64,000 bases of DNA, from contig NZ_JACLHY010000022.1 of assembly GCF_014397245.1 (NCBI RefSeq), positions 16,237-80,236 of the forward strand. Direction: 5' to 3'. Positions 1 through 9,021 of this stretch are shown here, piece after piece; within the stretch, counting starts at the first letter, position 1, and the number at the start of each line of letters is the position of its first letter. A program made the position numbers and the translations under genes. Origin of the DNA: Arenibacter arenosicollis. Its GTDB lineage: Bacteria; Bacteroidota; Bacteroidia; Flavobacteriales; Flavobacteriaceae. The notes below the pieces were generated by a model. That model worked only from the letters and a program-made list of their open reading frames with translations. It had not been told where the DNA came from and did no database searches.

Positions 1-116
1 TTTTCGTGAAAGGGCTTATTAAAAAATTACAATCAAAACTGGCGCCTTTATCAGAATTTCTGGGATTCCCAAAAAGGGTTTTTCATGCCACAACCAGCAA
101 TAACTTTTACAAATAA
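1..116 (+). CDS. C-terminal end of an unidentified protein (partial)
   Basis: An open frame enters from the left edge, reads 37 codons from base 3 and stops with TAA at 114-116. The peptide ends in GFPKRVFHATTSNNFYK and is basic and soluble-looking. I do not recognise it; most of the gene lies outside the window. It is followed after 6 bases by the next ATG on the same strand, so the two may be cotranscribed. It is too short for a family call and could be chance reading. Confidence 0.4.
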   Translation, partial: FVKGLIKKLQSKLAPLSEFLGFPKRVFHATTSNNFYK

Positions 117-122
117 ATTATT

Positions 123-668
123 ATGGAATTATCCGCTTATACTAAAAGGGCCATTTGGGGAGGCGTATTTTCGCTACTCTTTATATTAACAGGGTCAATT
201 CTTCTGGGCAATTTAAGTGGGTACGAAGCAAAAGTATTAATACAGAATTCACTAGCGGGACTTAATACACTTTGCAACACCATAGTTTTAGCTTCGGCCA
301 CCATTTTGGCACTTTTACTTACTCTACTGGGCTTAAGTGCGGAGAGCAAATCAAAATTAAAAGAAGACCATTATAATCATGTTTTGCAAATCGCCAAATT
401 CGACACTGTTGTATTCGTGGTATCCTTGCTTTCCTTTCTTCTTTTTAACCTTCCTGTTACGGAATCTGACAATGTTCCAGCAAACTGGTTCTCTACACTC
501 TATTATATTGCAATGTCGATCAGTGCTCTTATTAGTGCCTCTTTGATCGTAGTGGTTTTGATGCTTTACAATACCGTGGTCAATATCATAAAAATTGTCG
601 GATTAGGTGTTAAAGACCACCCTTTAGCTATAAGCGGGGAAGAAAAAGAAAAGTTGGAGGAAAACTAG
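123..668 (+). CDS. Small four-helix membrane protein, unknown function
   Basis: This 181-residue protein has about four hydrophobic segments, near residues 12-30, 50-70, 93-112 and 124-150. A charged stretch (SAESKSKLKEDHYNH) lies between the second and third, and the C-terminal tail is acidic and lysine-rich. It is predicted to sit in the inner membrane. I see no catalytic motif and do not recognise the family. The ATG directly follows the end of the partial upstream frame, suggesting cotranscription. The next gene runs convergently. Confidence 0.75.
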   Translation: MELSAYTKRAIWGGVFSLLFILTGSILLGNLSGYEAKVLIQNSLAGLNTLCNTIVLASATILALLLTLLGLSAESKSKLKEDHYNHVLQIAKFDTVVFVVSLLSFLLFNLPVTESDNVPANWFSTLYYIAMSISALISASLIVVVLMLYNTVVNIIKIVGLGVKDHPLAISGEEKEKLEEN

Positions 669-711
669 AAGTTATTTAGCTCCTACCACTTATTTTAAGA
701 TTTAAGAATAC

Positions 712-1776
712 TCAATCTTCTTCCTTTTCTTTCTCTATTTGATCAAAAGCGGTGTCTATCTCATCTTTAGTTGGTGGCTTTAAGCGTTGCTCTCCCGCCA
801 GCTGCGGTTCAAAACTTAATTCCGTAAAAAATGGAAAGTGGTCGGAGCCAAACTTTTCCCCAAGGTATACCTGTTTTACCCTGAATTCCGGTGATGTAAA
901 AATATGATCCAGTGGCCAACGCATTAGCCAGTTTTTGGCATTAAACGTACTGTAGAACCCTCTCCCCTTCCGTAAATCTAAAAGACCACTTATTTTTTGA
1001 AACAATTCAGTTGTCTCTGACCATGCTACATCATTGAAATCGCCTAGTACAATTACCGGAAAAGGGGAATACCGGGTCAATTTGGTAATTTTCATCATTT
1101 CGGCATCGCGATCTACTGATGAAGGGTTGTGTTGAGGCATAGGAGGTGCTGGATGAATAGCAAAAAGTTGAATTGTATCTTGGAACGGGAGTATAATTTT
1201 GGTGTGGATGGATGGAATGGTATCTTCAATCAGATATTTGATTTTATTATCATACAATTCAAATTTCGAAAAAAAAAGCATCCCGTACGTGTTGTCTTTG
1301 GGTACTTCTATCTTATACGGATATGATTTATCCAAAATTTTCGTCAGTTCATTTACCCATTTTCTATCTGTTTCGGTGAACAATAATATATCGGCATCCT
1401 GCTTTTTAGTATCTTCTAAAAGGCCTTTAAAGTTGTCATTGGTTTGCAAAACATTTGCCGTATAAACAGAAAAGGACTTTAAAGAGTTCTTGGATGCGTT
1501 TTGCACTTCGTAAGGGGCAAAAGCAGTGTAGGGATAAATTTTAATACTTTGAAATAGGAAACATCCAAACAACACTATTACGAAGATATAATCCTGTATA
1601 TTCTTTAAGTCGAACCTTAAGAAGTAGGTCAATAACGCCAACAATGTCAATAACGTTAACTGTAAATGCGGAAAATCGAAAACCCGTATTAACCAATGAT
1701 CTACTGGAATAAAAGGGAAAACAGTCAAAATAATGGCAATAATCCCAAAGACGCGAAGGAACATTTTGAAGTTCAT
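712..1776 (-). CDS. Membrane-anchored endonuclease/exonuclease/phosphatase family protein
   Basis: The 354-residue product has three hydrophobic helices in roughly the first 80 residues, then an EEP domain from about 100 to 325. Motifs of the DNase I-like fold are visible: LLFTETDRKW (metal-binding Glu), FAIHPAPP, VLGDFNDVAW (catalytic Asp-x-Asn), WPLDHIF and GSDHFP (catalytic His near the C terminus). The family hydrolyses phosphodiester or phosphomonoester bonds in nucleic acids, phosphoinositides or sphingolipids; the substrate here cannot be read from sequence. The topology suggests the domain faces the periplasm or cytoplasm from a membrane anchor. The C-terminal tail is rich in Glu, Lys and Asp. 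It is a stand-alone gene, convergent with the one at 123-668. Confidence 0.85.
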   Translation of the reverse strand: MNFKMFLRVFGIIAIILTVFPFIPVDHWLIRVFDFPHLQLTLLTLLALLTYFLRFDLKNIQDYIFVIVLFGCFLFQSIKIYPYTAFAPYEVQNASKNSLKSFSVYTANVLQTNDNFKGLLEDTKKQDADILLFTETDRKWVNELTKILDKSYPYKIEVPKDNTYGMLFFSKFELYDNKIKYLIEDTIPSIHTKIILPFQDTIQLFAIHPAPPMPQHNPSSVDRDAEMMKITKLTRYSPFPVIVLGDFNDVAWSETTELFQKISGLLDLRKGRGFYSTFNAKNWLMRWPLDHIFTSPEFRVKQVYLGEKFGSDHFPFFTELSFEPQLAGEQRLKPPTKDEIDTAFDQIEKEKEED

Positions 1777-2219
1777 ATTTTTGAATGGATAAGGTCGGTT
1801 TTCTCCAAGTTATGAAACATATGATAGATTAGCCCAATAATATCAATTTTACTTAATAATATTCTTCCAATATAATATCTTATATATCACTTTTCTTAAT
1901 TTATTCTTGGCATTTATAAAATGTTTTACCTGCATAAATAGGAGGAGGAGAAATTTGCTAAATATTTAGATACGGTCAACCGCAAAGGATAGATAGCTCC
2001 GGAGTTATAGATCGGGAATAATATTGATAGCTTTGTGTTGAAAAAACTTCAGCTCATCCAGTTTCATCAATTACAGTCCATATTCCTAAAACATTTTTTA
2101 ATCCCCGCTCCTCAAAAATCCATATAGGATAGAGTCAATTTCTATTTCTTTTGAGCTACGTTTATGAAATTATCCTTGTTAGCTTTAATGCAGTTGAATT
2201 TATCACTAAAGTATATGCC
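1777..2219. other. Intergenic region between divergent EEP and catalase genes
   Basis: This AT-rich stretch contains no convincing gene. The frame that extends the catalase ORF upstream to 2151 is not supported by the family. A TAGCTTTG box at 2028-2035 fits the Bacteroidetes -7 consensus TAnnTTTG reading toward the catalase, but I find no TTG at the proper distance upstream. A purine-rich stretch (AGGAGGAGGAG) near 1940 precedes no start codon. No terminator or long repeat is visible. Confidence 0.4.
2028..2035 (+). promoter_or_regulatory. Candidate -7 box upstream of the catalase
   Basis: TAGCTTTG matches TAnnTTTG, the -7 element of Bacteroidetes sigma-ABfr promoters. It would place the start of transcription near 2042, about 175 bases before the chosen start codon. 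No matching -33 TTG is seen, so the call is weak. Confidence 0.25.
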
Positions 2220-4349
2220 ATGGCTAAAAAGGAAAAGCTTACAAAAAAAACAGATCAACTAGAAAATTTTATAGACGATGCACAAGGCCAGCCTTTAACC
2301 AGTCGTCAAGGAGTCAAAATTAATGACACCAACAATTCTTTAAAGGCCGGACCAAGAGGTTCCACCCTTCTAGAGGATTTTTTACTTCGGGAAAAAATTA
2401 CAAGCTTCGATCATGAAAGGATTCCGGAGCGAATTGTTCATGCCCGGGGTAGTGGGGCACATGGCTATTTCGAATTGTATGAAAATCAAAAAAAATATAC
2501 CAAGGCCGGAATATTTAATGACACCAAACGCATAACTCCTGTATTTGTACGTTTTTCCACCGTCGCAGGTTCTAAAGGCTCGCCAGATCTTGCCAGAGAT
2601 GTACGGGGATTCGCTGTTAAATTCTATACGGAGGAAGGTACTTGGGATCTTGTAGGAAATAATATGCCTATTTTCTTTATACAGGATGCAATGAAGTTTC
2701 CCGATCTTATACATTCTGTTAAACCAGAGCCCAATAATGAAATTCCCCAAGCAGCATCTGCGCATGATACGTTTTATGACTTTATTTCCTTAACGCCAGA
2801 AACCTTACATAATCAAATATGGGTAATGAGTGATCGAGCCATTCCCAGAAGTCTCCGTATGATGGAAGGCTTTGGTATACACACATATAGGTTAATCAAC
2901 GAAAAGGGAGAATCCCACTTTGTTAAATTCCATTGGAAACCTGTGCTTGGGGTACATTCCGTAACATGGGACGAAGCCGTAAAAATTAATGGGGCCGATG
3001 CCGATTTCCATAGACGTGATTTGTGGGAGGCCATCGAAGCCGGACAATATCCCGAATGGGAACTTGGCTTTCAAATTGTGCCGGATGCCGATGAACATAA
3101 ATATGAATTCGACCTATTGGACCCTACAAAACTTATTCCCGAAGAAATGGTACCTGTAACCATCGTAGGAAAGATGACTTTGAATAGGAACCCTGAAAAT
3201 TTCTTTGCGGAAACAGAACAAGTCGCATTTCTTCCAGGAAATATTATACCGGGAATCGATTTTAGCAATGACCCCTTACTTCAGGGCCGAATATTCTCTT
3301 ATCGTGACACACAGTTATCGAGACTGGGAAGTCCTAACTTTCATCAGATTCCTATCAACCAACCTATTGGACAAACACATAACAATCAACGGGACGGACA
3401 TATGCAGACGCGTATTCCTAAAGGTCAGACCGCTTATTTCCCCAATACCCTTGGAGGGGGGTGCCCACATCTGTCCAAAATAGCGGAAGGTGCGTTTTCT
3501 TCTTATGAAGAACGAATAGACGCCAAGAAAATCCGTTCACGAAGCGAAAGCTTTATAGACTTTTTTTCTCAACCTGCCCTTTTCTATAGGAGTTTGGCGG
3601 ATTGGGAGAAACAACATGTAACCGATGCCTATTCCTTTGAGTTGGGAAAATGTAAACATAAACACATTAAGGAACGAATGTTATGGATGATAGATCAGAT
3701 TAATGGGGACCTGGCAAAAAAAGTAGCAAATAATCTAGGGATTAATATTCCGGAAAGCATAGAACAGCCCATTAATCAGGCCATTGGCGCGGATAGTAAG
3801 GTAGAGGATTTTCAACCTGGAAAAGCAAAGAATTATTTAGAAAAATCGGCTGCTTTAAGTCAATCCAACAATAAGTTCAACAGCATTGCCACACGACAGA
3901 TCGCAGTGCTTGTGGCAGACGGTTTTGCCATGAATGATTTTGAGCAAATGCAAAAGGTTTTAGAAGACGGAAATGCTATGGTCAAATTAATAGGGCCCCA
4001 TGGCGGAATTATCAAATGTGATACCGGGATGGAGCATAAAATAGATGCTGCGATAAGTACAACCGAAAGCGTACTCTTTGATGCGATCTATATTCCGGGC
4101 GGAAAAAAATCAATAGATAGTTTGATGAAAAATGGAAAATATCTCAAATTCATAAACGAAGCTTTGAAACATTGTAAAGCAATCGCTGCGGATAATGAGG
4201 CAGAAAATCTCTTGGACAAAACCTATGTAAAGGATTTTAAAGATGACAAAGCGATCTGCATCAATACCAAGCCGAAAGATTTTGTCAATGCAATAGCTAA
4301 GCACCGAAATTGGGATCGGATGGAGAAGACAGATTCGATTCCTGTATAG
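2220..4349 (+). CDS. katE: Catalase HPII type, large subunit with C-terminal DJ-1/PfpI-like domain
   Basis: A haem catalase that breaks down hydrogen peroxide, probably cytoplasmic. It resembles E. coli HPII across its length: LLEDFx[25 protein letters not shown] with the distal His, [58 protein letters not shown], and [14 protein letters not shown] with the proximal haem-ligand Tyr. The last 150 residues ([42 protein letters not shown]) form the amidotransferase-like domain typical of large-subunit catalases. The start at 2220 ([17 protein letters not shown], 709 residues) was chosen because the frame from 2151 adds a hydrophobic stretch absent from the family. It stands alone ahead of a small membrane peptide gene. 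Confidence 0.95.
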   Translation: MAKKEKLTKKTDQLENFIDDAQGQPLTSRQGVKINDTNNSLKAGPRGSTLLEDFLLREKITSFDHERIPERIVHARGSGAHGYFELYENQKKYTKAGIFNDTKRITPVFVRFSTVAGSKGSPDLARDVRGFAVKFYTEEGTWDLVGNNMPIFFIQDAMKFPDLIHSVKPEPNNEIPQAASAHDTFYDFISLTPETLHNQIWVMSDRAIPRSLRMMEGFGIHTYRLINEKGESHFVKFHWKPVLGVHSVTWDEAVKINGADADFHRRDLWEAIEAGQYPEWELGFQIVPDADEHKYEFDLLDPTKLIPEEMVPVTIVGKMTLNRNPENFFAETEQVAFLPGNIIPGIDFSNDPLLQGRIFSYRDTQLSRLGSPNFHQIPINQPIGQTHNNQRDGHMQTRIPKGQTAYFPNTLGGGCPHLSKIAEGAFSSYEERIDAKKIRSRSESFIDFFSQPALFYRSLADWEKQHVTDAYSFELGKCKHKHIKERMLWMIDQINGDLAKKVANNLGINIPESIEQPINQAIGADSKVEDFQPGKAKNYLEKSAALSQSNNKFNSIATRQIAVLVADGFAMNDFEQMQKVLEDGNAMVKLIGPHGGIIKCDTGMEHKIDAAISTTESVLFDAIYIPGGKKSIDSLMKNGKYLKFINEALKHCKAIAADNEAENLLDKTYVKDFKDDKAICINTKPKDFVNAIAKHRNWDRMEKTDSIPV

Positions 4350-4391
4350 TAACCGATATTTTAAATTATTTAATAACTAAAACTTTATATT

Positions 4392-4547
4392 ATGAAAGAC
4401 ATTATTTGGATAATCGTAGTAATCTTGGTAGTCGCTTGGCTTATAGGCTTCGCAGCATTCCCTGATGTAGGCGGAATTTTGCATACATTATTGGTAATCG
4501 CAGTAATTTTGATTGTCTACAAGCTGGTAACAGGTAGAAGTGTTTAA
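4392..4547 (+). CDS. Small 51-residue membrane protein of the lmo0937/DUF5670-like type
   Basis: A short gene 42 bases after the catalase encodes MKDIIWIIVVILVVAWLIGF, then AAFPDVGGILHTLLVIAVIL and a short basic tail ending VTGRSV. Two hydrophobic helices separated by a glycine-rich turn match small two-helix proteins found widely in bacteria, often near stress genes. Function is unknown. It probably shares the catalase transcript, as a strong hairpin terminator follows within 25 bases. It is too short for default ORF calling but has a clear start, stop and family-like architecture. Confidence 0.75.
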   Translation: MKDIIWIIVVILVVAWLIGFAAFPDVGGILHTLLVIAVILIVYKLVTGRSV

Positions 4548-4570
4548 CTTTTTAAAAGTTTTATATGAAG

Positions 4571-4604
4571 ATAATTCCCCAAAGTTTGGGGAATTATTTT
4601 TATA
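4571..4604. terminator. Bidirectional hairpin terminator between the catalase unit and nosY
   Basis: A perfect inverted repeat, ATAATTCCCCAAA then G then TTTGGGGAATTAT (4571-4597), is followed by T-rich sequence on the plus strand. It lies between convergent transcripts and can serve both. Confidence 0.85.
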
Positions 4605-4648
4605 GGGAAACATTTTAGACTAAAAATGCATGTCCTTGTATAAGAAGA

Positions 4649-5431
4649 TTAAAAATCCTTTCTTTTTGCCACATAACTCAATCGCCAAACGGGGATTATG
4701 GTCCATAGCAGCAGCATACAAATAGACATGACAAGCCCTAAATTAGTGCCAAAAAATTGCTTAAAAATAGCTCCCGTATAACCAAGTAAAGCGGAAATAT
4801 CCAATTTAAGCAATATTAAAGTTCTTGATAAATCTATAGGATTAAACATGGTGGCTACCAATGAAAAACTATCCAAAGGATATTCCTCAAAAACGATCAA
4901 TGACATTAAAAAAAGTCCGTCATAGATTACCGCCAAAAACAACCAGGCCAATACGGCATATCCAAAACCCTTAATCTTATTTTCATTGGATAGGGCAATA
5001 TTGAAAGCAACTGCAGTAAAAATCAAGGTTAAAAAGGCTCCAGTAATCAACAATAGTGAAAAATCCCAAATGGCATTACTTTCAAATAATCCGTACAGGG
5101 CAAAGGGGATTCCCAAACCTAGGACGAGGCTCATCGTGAGCGAACCTGCCACTCCAAAATACTGCCCCAAAAATATAGACGACCTTTTAATGGGCTGTGC
5201 CAAAAGAAGTTCAGTAAATTCTTTGGAGTTGTAATAGTACATTACACCAAAAATAGTCCCTATCAAGGGTACCAACACTATAATCACATTCATTAGGGTA
5301 ATAACCGCTTTGGACAGCTCGTTGTTCAAAAACAACAGTACAAACCCCAACAACAGATAGAACAGGAAATAAACATAACTCCATCTACTGCGCATTAGGT
5401 CGTAAAAACTGTATTTTAATATTTTAATCAT
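4649..5431 (-). CDS. nosY: NosY, ABC transporter permease of the nitrous oxide reductase maturation system
   Basis: This 260-residue protein has about six transmembrane segments and the ABC-2 style sequence FTELLLAQPIKRSSIFLGQYFG after the second helix. In nitrous oxide respiration NosDFY forms a complex; NosFY is the ABC transporter that, with periplasmic NosD, supports assembly of the copper-sulfur CuZ centre of NosZ. It is the last gene of the operon and overlaps nosF by 8 bases (5424-5431), indicating translational coupling. The hairpin at 4571-4604 closes the transcript. Confidence 0.92.
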   Translation of the reverse strand: MIKILKYSFYDLMRSRWSYVYFLFYLLLGFVLLFLNNELSKAVITLMNVIIVLVPLIGTIFGVMYYYNSKEFTELLLAQPIKRSSIFLGQYFGVAGSLTMSLVLGLGIPFALYGLFESNAIWDFSLLLITGAFLTLIFTAVAFNIALSNENKIKGFGYAVLAWLFLAVIYDGLFLMSLIVFEEYPLDSFSLVATMFNPIDLSRTLILLKLDISALLGYTGAIFKQFFGTNLGLVMSICMLLLWTIIPVWRLSYVAKRKDF

Positions 5432-6134
5432 GCTTATTGTGAGTTGATATTGCCGCTATGGCATGTTCAAAATTCGTTTGTCCTGTTTTTATTTTTAGTT
5501 CGGCAATACTTCCCTTAAAATAGATTTCACCTTCGAGAAGGTAAACTACCTCATCGGAAACCTCTTCAACAAACTGCATAATATGGGAGGTAATCAAAAA
5601 GGTTTTGCCTATGGCCTTTTCCTCAGCAATAAGTTCTTTGAGGCGAATCAGTGCCAAGGGATCTAAACCATTGGTAGGTTCGTCCAAAATAATCAAAGGA
5701 CTATCGAACATAAAGGTCAATACTATATTCACCTTTTGTTTGGTACCTCCGGAAAGGTTGCTCAACTTTTTATCCAAAAAAGGCTCCAGTCCAAAGAGGC
5801 CTATAAGCTTTTGCTCATCACTGGGTTTTTGTCTTATGTCCTTTATCATTGCTATTAATTCCTTGACCTTTAAGTTTCCTGGAAAATTGGCAATTTGGGG
5901 AAGGTAATTTATATCCTGACGGTACTTCCACTTATTTTTAACCAAGGAATCCATTACAGAAATAGTCCCTTTGTTGGGAATCACCATTCCTAGGATAGTC
6001 TTGATCAGCGTTGTTTTACCTGAGCCATTGGGCCCAAGGATAGCAAAAATACCGCCTTGGTCGATATCGAGCTCCAATCCTGACAATACTTCATTTTTGC
6101 CAAATTTCTTATGTAAACTTTCAACGTGTATCAT
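5424..6134 (-). CDS. nosF: NosF, ABC transporter ATPase for CuZ centre assembly
   Basis: The 236-residue ATPase has Walker A GPNGSGKT (about residues 35-42), a Q-loop near YLPQIANFPG, the signature LSGGTKQKV, Walker B LIILDEPTNGLDP and a switch His in LITSHIMQF. It powers the NosY permease in the inner membrane. The start codon overlaps the end of nosD by 4 bases (6131-6134) and its end overlaps nosY. All key catalytic residues are present. Confidence 0.94.
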   Translation of the reverse strand: MIHVESLHKKFGKNEVLSGLELDIDQGGIFAILGPNGSGKTTLIKTILGMVIPNKGTISVMDSLVKNKWKYRQDINYLPQIANFPGNLKVKELIAMIKDIRQKPSDEQKLIGLFGLEPFLDKKLSNLSGGTKQKVNIVLTFMFDSPLIILDEPTNGLDPLALIRLKELIAEEKAIGKTFLITSHIMQFVEEVSDEVVYLLEGEIYFKGSIAELKIKTGQTNFEHAIAAISTHNKHD

Positions 6135-7369
6135 TTGATCTTTTTCATTAACGGTTTTGCATCAACTAATTCATCCGGTGTAAATACGGGGGATACTTTT
6201 TCTGAAAAATCAATAATATCCATAAATAAACTTCGCAATAGGATAATTGTCTCGGGGGTTCTGTTTACTATGTAAGAAAATAATTTTACCGGCCTGTAGG
6301 GAATATCGCCAGTGCCATTCCTATCCAGATCATAGCCTGTATAGTTGCTCCAATAGTTTTCTTCAAATATATTATCGTTTAGATTACTATTGTAAGCCAG
6401 ATCAAAGGAGTTGTACATAAAATTATTGTGGATAAAGGTATTGGTGTAACAGGCACCACGTACTTTAATGGCCCAACCATTTTTTACAAAGTTATTTTTT
6501 GAATAATTTATCCTGTTGGATCCTTCAATACTGATACCTATCGTATTCTCCTCAAAAGTATTGCCCGTAATTTCGGCATCATTTATCTCTTTTAACAACA
6601 CTCCAAATGAGGCGGTACCCCAATTTTTCTTAAAGGTATTGCCCAACATTTTTATTCTTTTGGAAAACATGACCGCAACCCCAGCCCCATTGTTTTCAAA
6701 GGTATTGTCCTTATAGATGTCATCATTGGAAAACATAAAATGCAACCCATAGCGAAGATTGTTCGAACTGATATTGTTTTCAATTGTTATGTTGTCCGAA
6801 AACTCCAGATAGATGCCATCCCGTACATGCTGAACAATATTATTCTTCACCACAATGTTTTGGGAATACCACAATTGTATGCCATTGCCAGAATTATATT
6901 CATCCACAGCATCACCAATAACCTTATTGTGGTAGACCTTACCGTTCTTGCACTTTTCCAGATAAATACCGAAAAACAACTTTTCCAACACCACATTCTG
7001 TATCAGAAAATTTTCGCTCTTCACTACCCTTATTGCTGCATAATCCGATGTATAACTGGTACCGACGTTAATAATAAACAATCCGTCCAAGGTAACATTA
7101 TTTGAAACTATGGTAATGATTTCCCCTTGATCTTCCCCATCAATCACGGGATAGTTTTCCCCTATAATTGTCAAGGGTTTGTTTACCTGAATATTAAATT
7201 CCCGATAAGTCCCTTTTTTAATCAAAAGTGTATCAAAATCAGCGGCCACCGCTATGCCCTCCTTAATGGTTTTCACCTCACAGGAACTACAGACCGTTAT
7301 AGTCCCGGCCCATAAATGATTCCCAAAGAGTAGCAGAAAAAAACCAACTAAAACACTAATTTTCCCCAT
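6131..7369 (-). CDS. nosD: NosD, periplasmic copper-centre maturation protein
   Basis: A 412-residue protein with a signal peptide (cleavage near LWAGTITV). A right-handed beta-helix follows, made of repeated CASH/PbH1-type coils with N-x-hydrophobic-x-x-N patterns such as NGIQLWYSQNIVVKNN and RYGLHFMFSNDDIYKDN. This is the NosD signature. NosD works with NosFY in the periplasm to build the CuZ cluster of nitrous oxide reductase. Its start overlaps the stop of the upstream cupin gene by one base (TAATG at 7367-7371), so the cupin, nosD, nosF and nosY are translated as a tightly coupled block. Confidence 0.93.
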   Translation of the reverse strand: MGKISVLVGFFLLLFGNHLWAGTITVCSSCEVKTIKEGIAVAADFDTLLIKKGTYREFNIQVNKPLTIIGENYPVIDGEDQGEIITIVSNNVTLDGLFIINVGTSYTSDYAAIRVVKSENFLIQNVVLEKLFFGIYLEKCKNGKVYHNKVIGDAVDEYNSGNGIQLWYSQNIVVKNNIVQHVRDGIYLEFSDNITIENNISSNNLRYGLHFMFSNDDIYKDNTFENNGAGVAVMFSKRIKMLGNTFKKNWGTASFGVLLKEINDAEITGNTFEENTIGISIEGSNRINYSKNNFVKNGWAIKVRGACYTNTFIHNNFMYNSFDLAYNSNLNDNIFEENYWSNYTGYDLDRNGTGDIPYRPVKLFSYIVNRTPETIILLRSLFMDIIDFSEKVSPVFTPDELVDAKPLMKKIK

Positions 7370-7662
7370 TATCTAATAATCAAAAATTTAGAGTTTTCTT
7401 CGGCAGACACCCAATGTGGGACTTCTTTTGGAAAACTAAAGTGTTGCTGTTCTTTTATGGGATAGGATTTACCATTGATATGAAAGATAATTTCTCCTTC
7501 CAGAACAATCAATTGCGCATCTGTTGGAGCAATATGCTCGGGAAAAATAGATCCTTTTTCCAGACTGATGTTCAATATTTCCAAAGCTTCTGTTTTAACC
7601 AGTTTATTTACCTGAAGCTTATTGTAATCCTGATTTTTTATCTGACTATTAATGATGTACAT
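7369..7662 (-). CDS. Small cupin-domain protein inside the nos operon
   Basis: This 97-residue protein has no signal peptide and a single cupin-like beta-barrel pattern: GSIFPEHIAPTDAQLIVLEG, then the second motif FPKEVPHWVSAEE. Only scattered histidines (PEH, PHW) remain of the usual metal-binding HxH motif, so enzymatic activity is doubtful and a sensing or binding role is as likely. It lies between nosL and nosD and shares a one-base overlap with nosD. The position suggests a part in N2O reductase expression or maturation, but this is inference from context only. A gap of 128 bases separates it from nosL. Confidence 0.8.
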   Translation of the reverse strand: MYIINSQIKNQDYNKLQVNKLVKTEALEILNISLEKGSIFPEHIAPTDAQLIVLEGEIIFHINGKSYPIKEQQHFSFPKEVPHWVSAEENSKFLIIR

Positions 7663-7790
7663 AGTTATTGTATTGTTTTAATCAATTATATATTAAAATT
7701 GGCTAAGCCTGAAAGGCGGAAAAATGAAAATTTTGCATTCTGGTTATAGGTTACCCTACCTTTCATACCAATAAGATGATTTCCAATTGT

Positions 7791-8225
7791 CTACAGTTGA
7801 AATCTCAGTTTTAATTGTTCCCAGCTCATTAAGTCCCCCTCATAGATCATAAGGGCTTCCACAGCGGCCTTCTCGTCCTTAAAAGCAGTTAGAAATTCGC
7901 CCATCGGACTTGGTAGACGGTTACTTATAAGATAGGTTGCTTCGGTAGCATCAATCAATTCCCCCGGTCGATCGAAGTCGTTTACCAGGTAAAGGGCAAT
8001 TTCCCTTTGGTCCAGATCCTTGACGTGATTCATCATACATTCACTTGAATCGAACTTAAAGACCTTTCCTTTATCCGTAACAATTTCGGCTGCATGTTGC
8101 CTATCCACAATGGTCATACTACAGAAGTGGCATCCATCAGATCCATATGCTATGGGTTGTGGACCTATCCTACAGGAAGAAGCAAATATTAAGAATAAAA
8201 AAATAAGTATTCTGTAGATAACCAT
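7791..8225 (-). CDS. nosL: NosL, copper chaperone lipoprotein for nitrous oxide reductase
   Basis: The 144-residue lipoprotein has a lipobox at FASSC (Cys18). Its diagnostic motif is CHFCSMTIVDRQHAAEIV, with the Cys-x-x-Cys-x-Met copper site, followed by VFKFDSSECMMNH. NosL binds Cu(I) and delivers copper to NosZ in the periplasm. The gene lies 18 bases downstream of the NosB-like gene and clearly belongs to the same transcript. Length is normal for the family. Confidence 0.93.
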   Translation of the reverse strand: MVIYRILIFLFLIFASSCRIGPQPIAYGSDGCHFCSMTIVDRQHAAEIVTDKGKVFKFDSSECMMNHVKDLDQREIALYLVNDFDRPGELIDATEATYLISNRLPSPMGEFLTAFKDEKAAVEALMIYEGDLMSWEQLKLRFQL

Positions 8226-8243
8226 ACCTTCAATTTTTTAAAA

Positions 8244-8888
8244 TTATGCGGCCACCGCTTCTTTTGATTCCTGTTTTTCCGCGGAGCTCTTGCTCTTCCA
8301 ACCTAAATATGACGCTACCAAAGTAAGAGTCATTCCAAGAAACATCATATAGGCACCAGTATGTGGAAGTGAAGTTACATCAAAATTCAACATCTTTTGA
8401 TTCCCAAACAGGGGTGGCTTATAAGTCATTGGTGTTCCATCTTCATTGATCACTTTTATAATAGCGTGGGGATCTAAATTGGAGCCATAGTCCGTTAACC
8501 ATTCATTAAAATCGTACATACCCAAAACTCCTAAAATAGACATCAGTAGAAACCAGCCCAAAAACCATTTGAAACCCACTTTTCCGAAAAAGCCCAGCAG
8601 CCCTATTAATACGCCAAGGGCTATCATTCCGATAATAACCATGGGAAAAATATCAAATTCCCACATTTCACCCGGTTTAGGAATGGTCTTCATTCCTATA
8701 TAGTGATTGAGTCCATCTATATTCTGAAGATCAAATTCCGAGACACCCTGAATTCCCGAGATATGTATATTCATTCCCAATGGTTCAGGATATTGGGGCG
8801 CACCCAACATAATATTCCATAAAGGGAAGGCAAACAAACCCAATAAAAACAATGGGCCTATAATCATTAAAAAACTTGCTTTTTTCAT
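8244..8888 (-). CDS. Membrane protein of the clade II nos cluster, NosB-like
   Basis: A 214-residue protein with an N-terminal hydrophobic helix, a roughly 60-residue periplasmic segment (NIHISGIQGVSEFDLQNIDG, NHYIGMKTIPKPGEMWEFD), two or three central helices and a C-terminal helix near residues 178-198. It occupies the place directly after nosZ where clade II clusters carry a membrane protein, named NosB in epsilonproteobacteria. I cannot confirm homology from sequence alone. The NHYIGM and HTGAYMMF segments carry His and Met residues that could bind copper or haem, which is speculative. A hairpin lies between it and nosZ. Confidence 0.75.
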   Translation of the reverse strand: MKKASFLMIIGPLFLLGLFAFPLWNIMLGAPQYPEPLGMNIHISGIQGVSEFDLQNIDGLNHYIGMKTIPKPGEMWEFDIFPMVIIGMIALGVLIGLLGFFGKVGFKWFLGWFLLMSILGVLGMYDFNEWLTDYGSNLDPHAIIKVINEDGTPMTYKPPLFGNQKMLNFDVTSLPHTGAYMMFLGMTLTLVASYLGWKSKSSAEKQESKEAVAA

Positions 8889-8955
8889 TACTACTGTCTT
8901 TATAAATTACAAATTGAAAAATGTTTTGGATGGTTTTCCTTTTCTTCAACTTGTG

Positions 8956-8994
8956 AAAAAAGCGGGCAGTTTCTTAAACCAAACCCGCTTTTTT
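8956..8994 (-). terminator. Hairpin terminator or attenuator directly after nosZ
   Basis: The inverted repeat AAAAAAGCGGG (8956-8966) and CCCGCTTTTTT (8984-8994) has a 17-base loop and a U-tract for minus-strand transcripts. It lies inside the nos gene row, 28 bases after the nosZ stop. It should let nosZ and the two genes before it reach higher mRNA levels than the maturation genes. Confidence 0.8.
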
Positions 8995-9021
8995 CTATTA
9001 AAAAACTAAAAATAAGTAAAG

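Noticed and set aside
2151..2219. Upstream extension of the catalase frame to an ATG at 2151
   Set aside because: It adds 23 hydrophobic residues not seen in HPII catalases; [10 protein letters not shown] at 2220 fits the family.
2382..2765. 127-codon minus-strand frame inside the catalase gene
   Set aside because: It overlaps an unmistakable catalase domain and has shadow-like composition.
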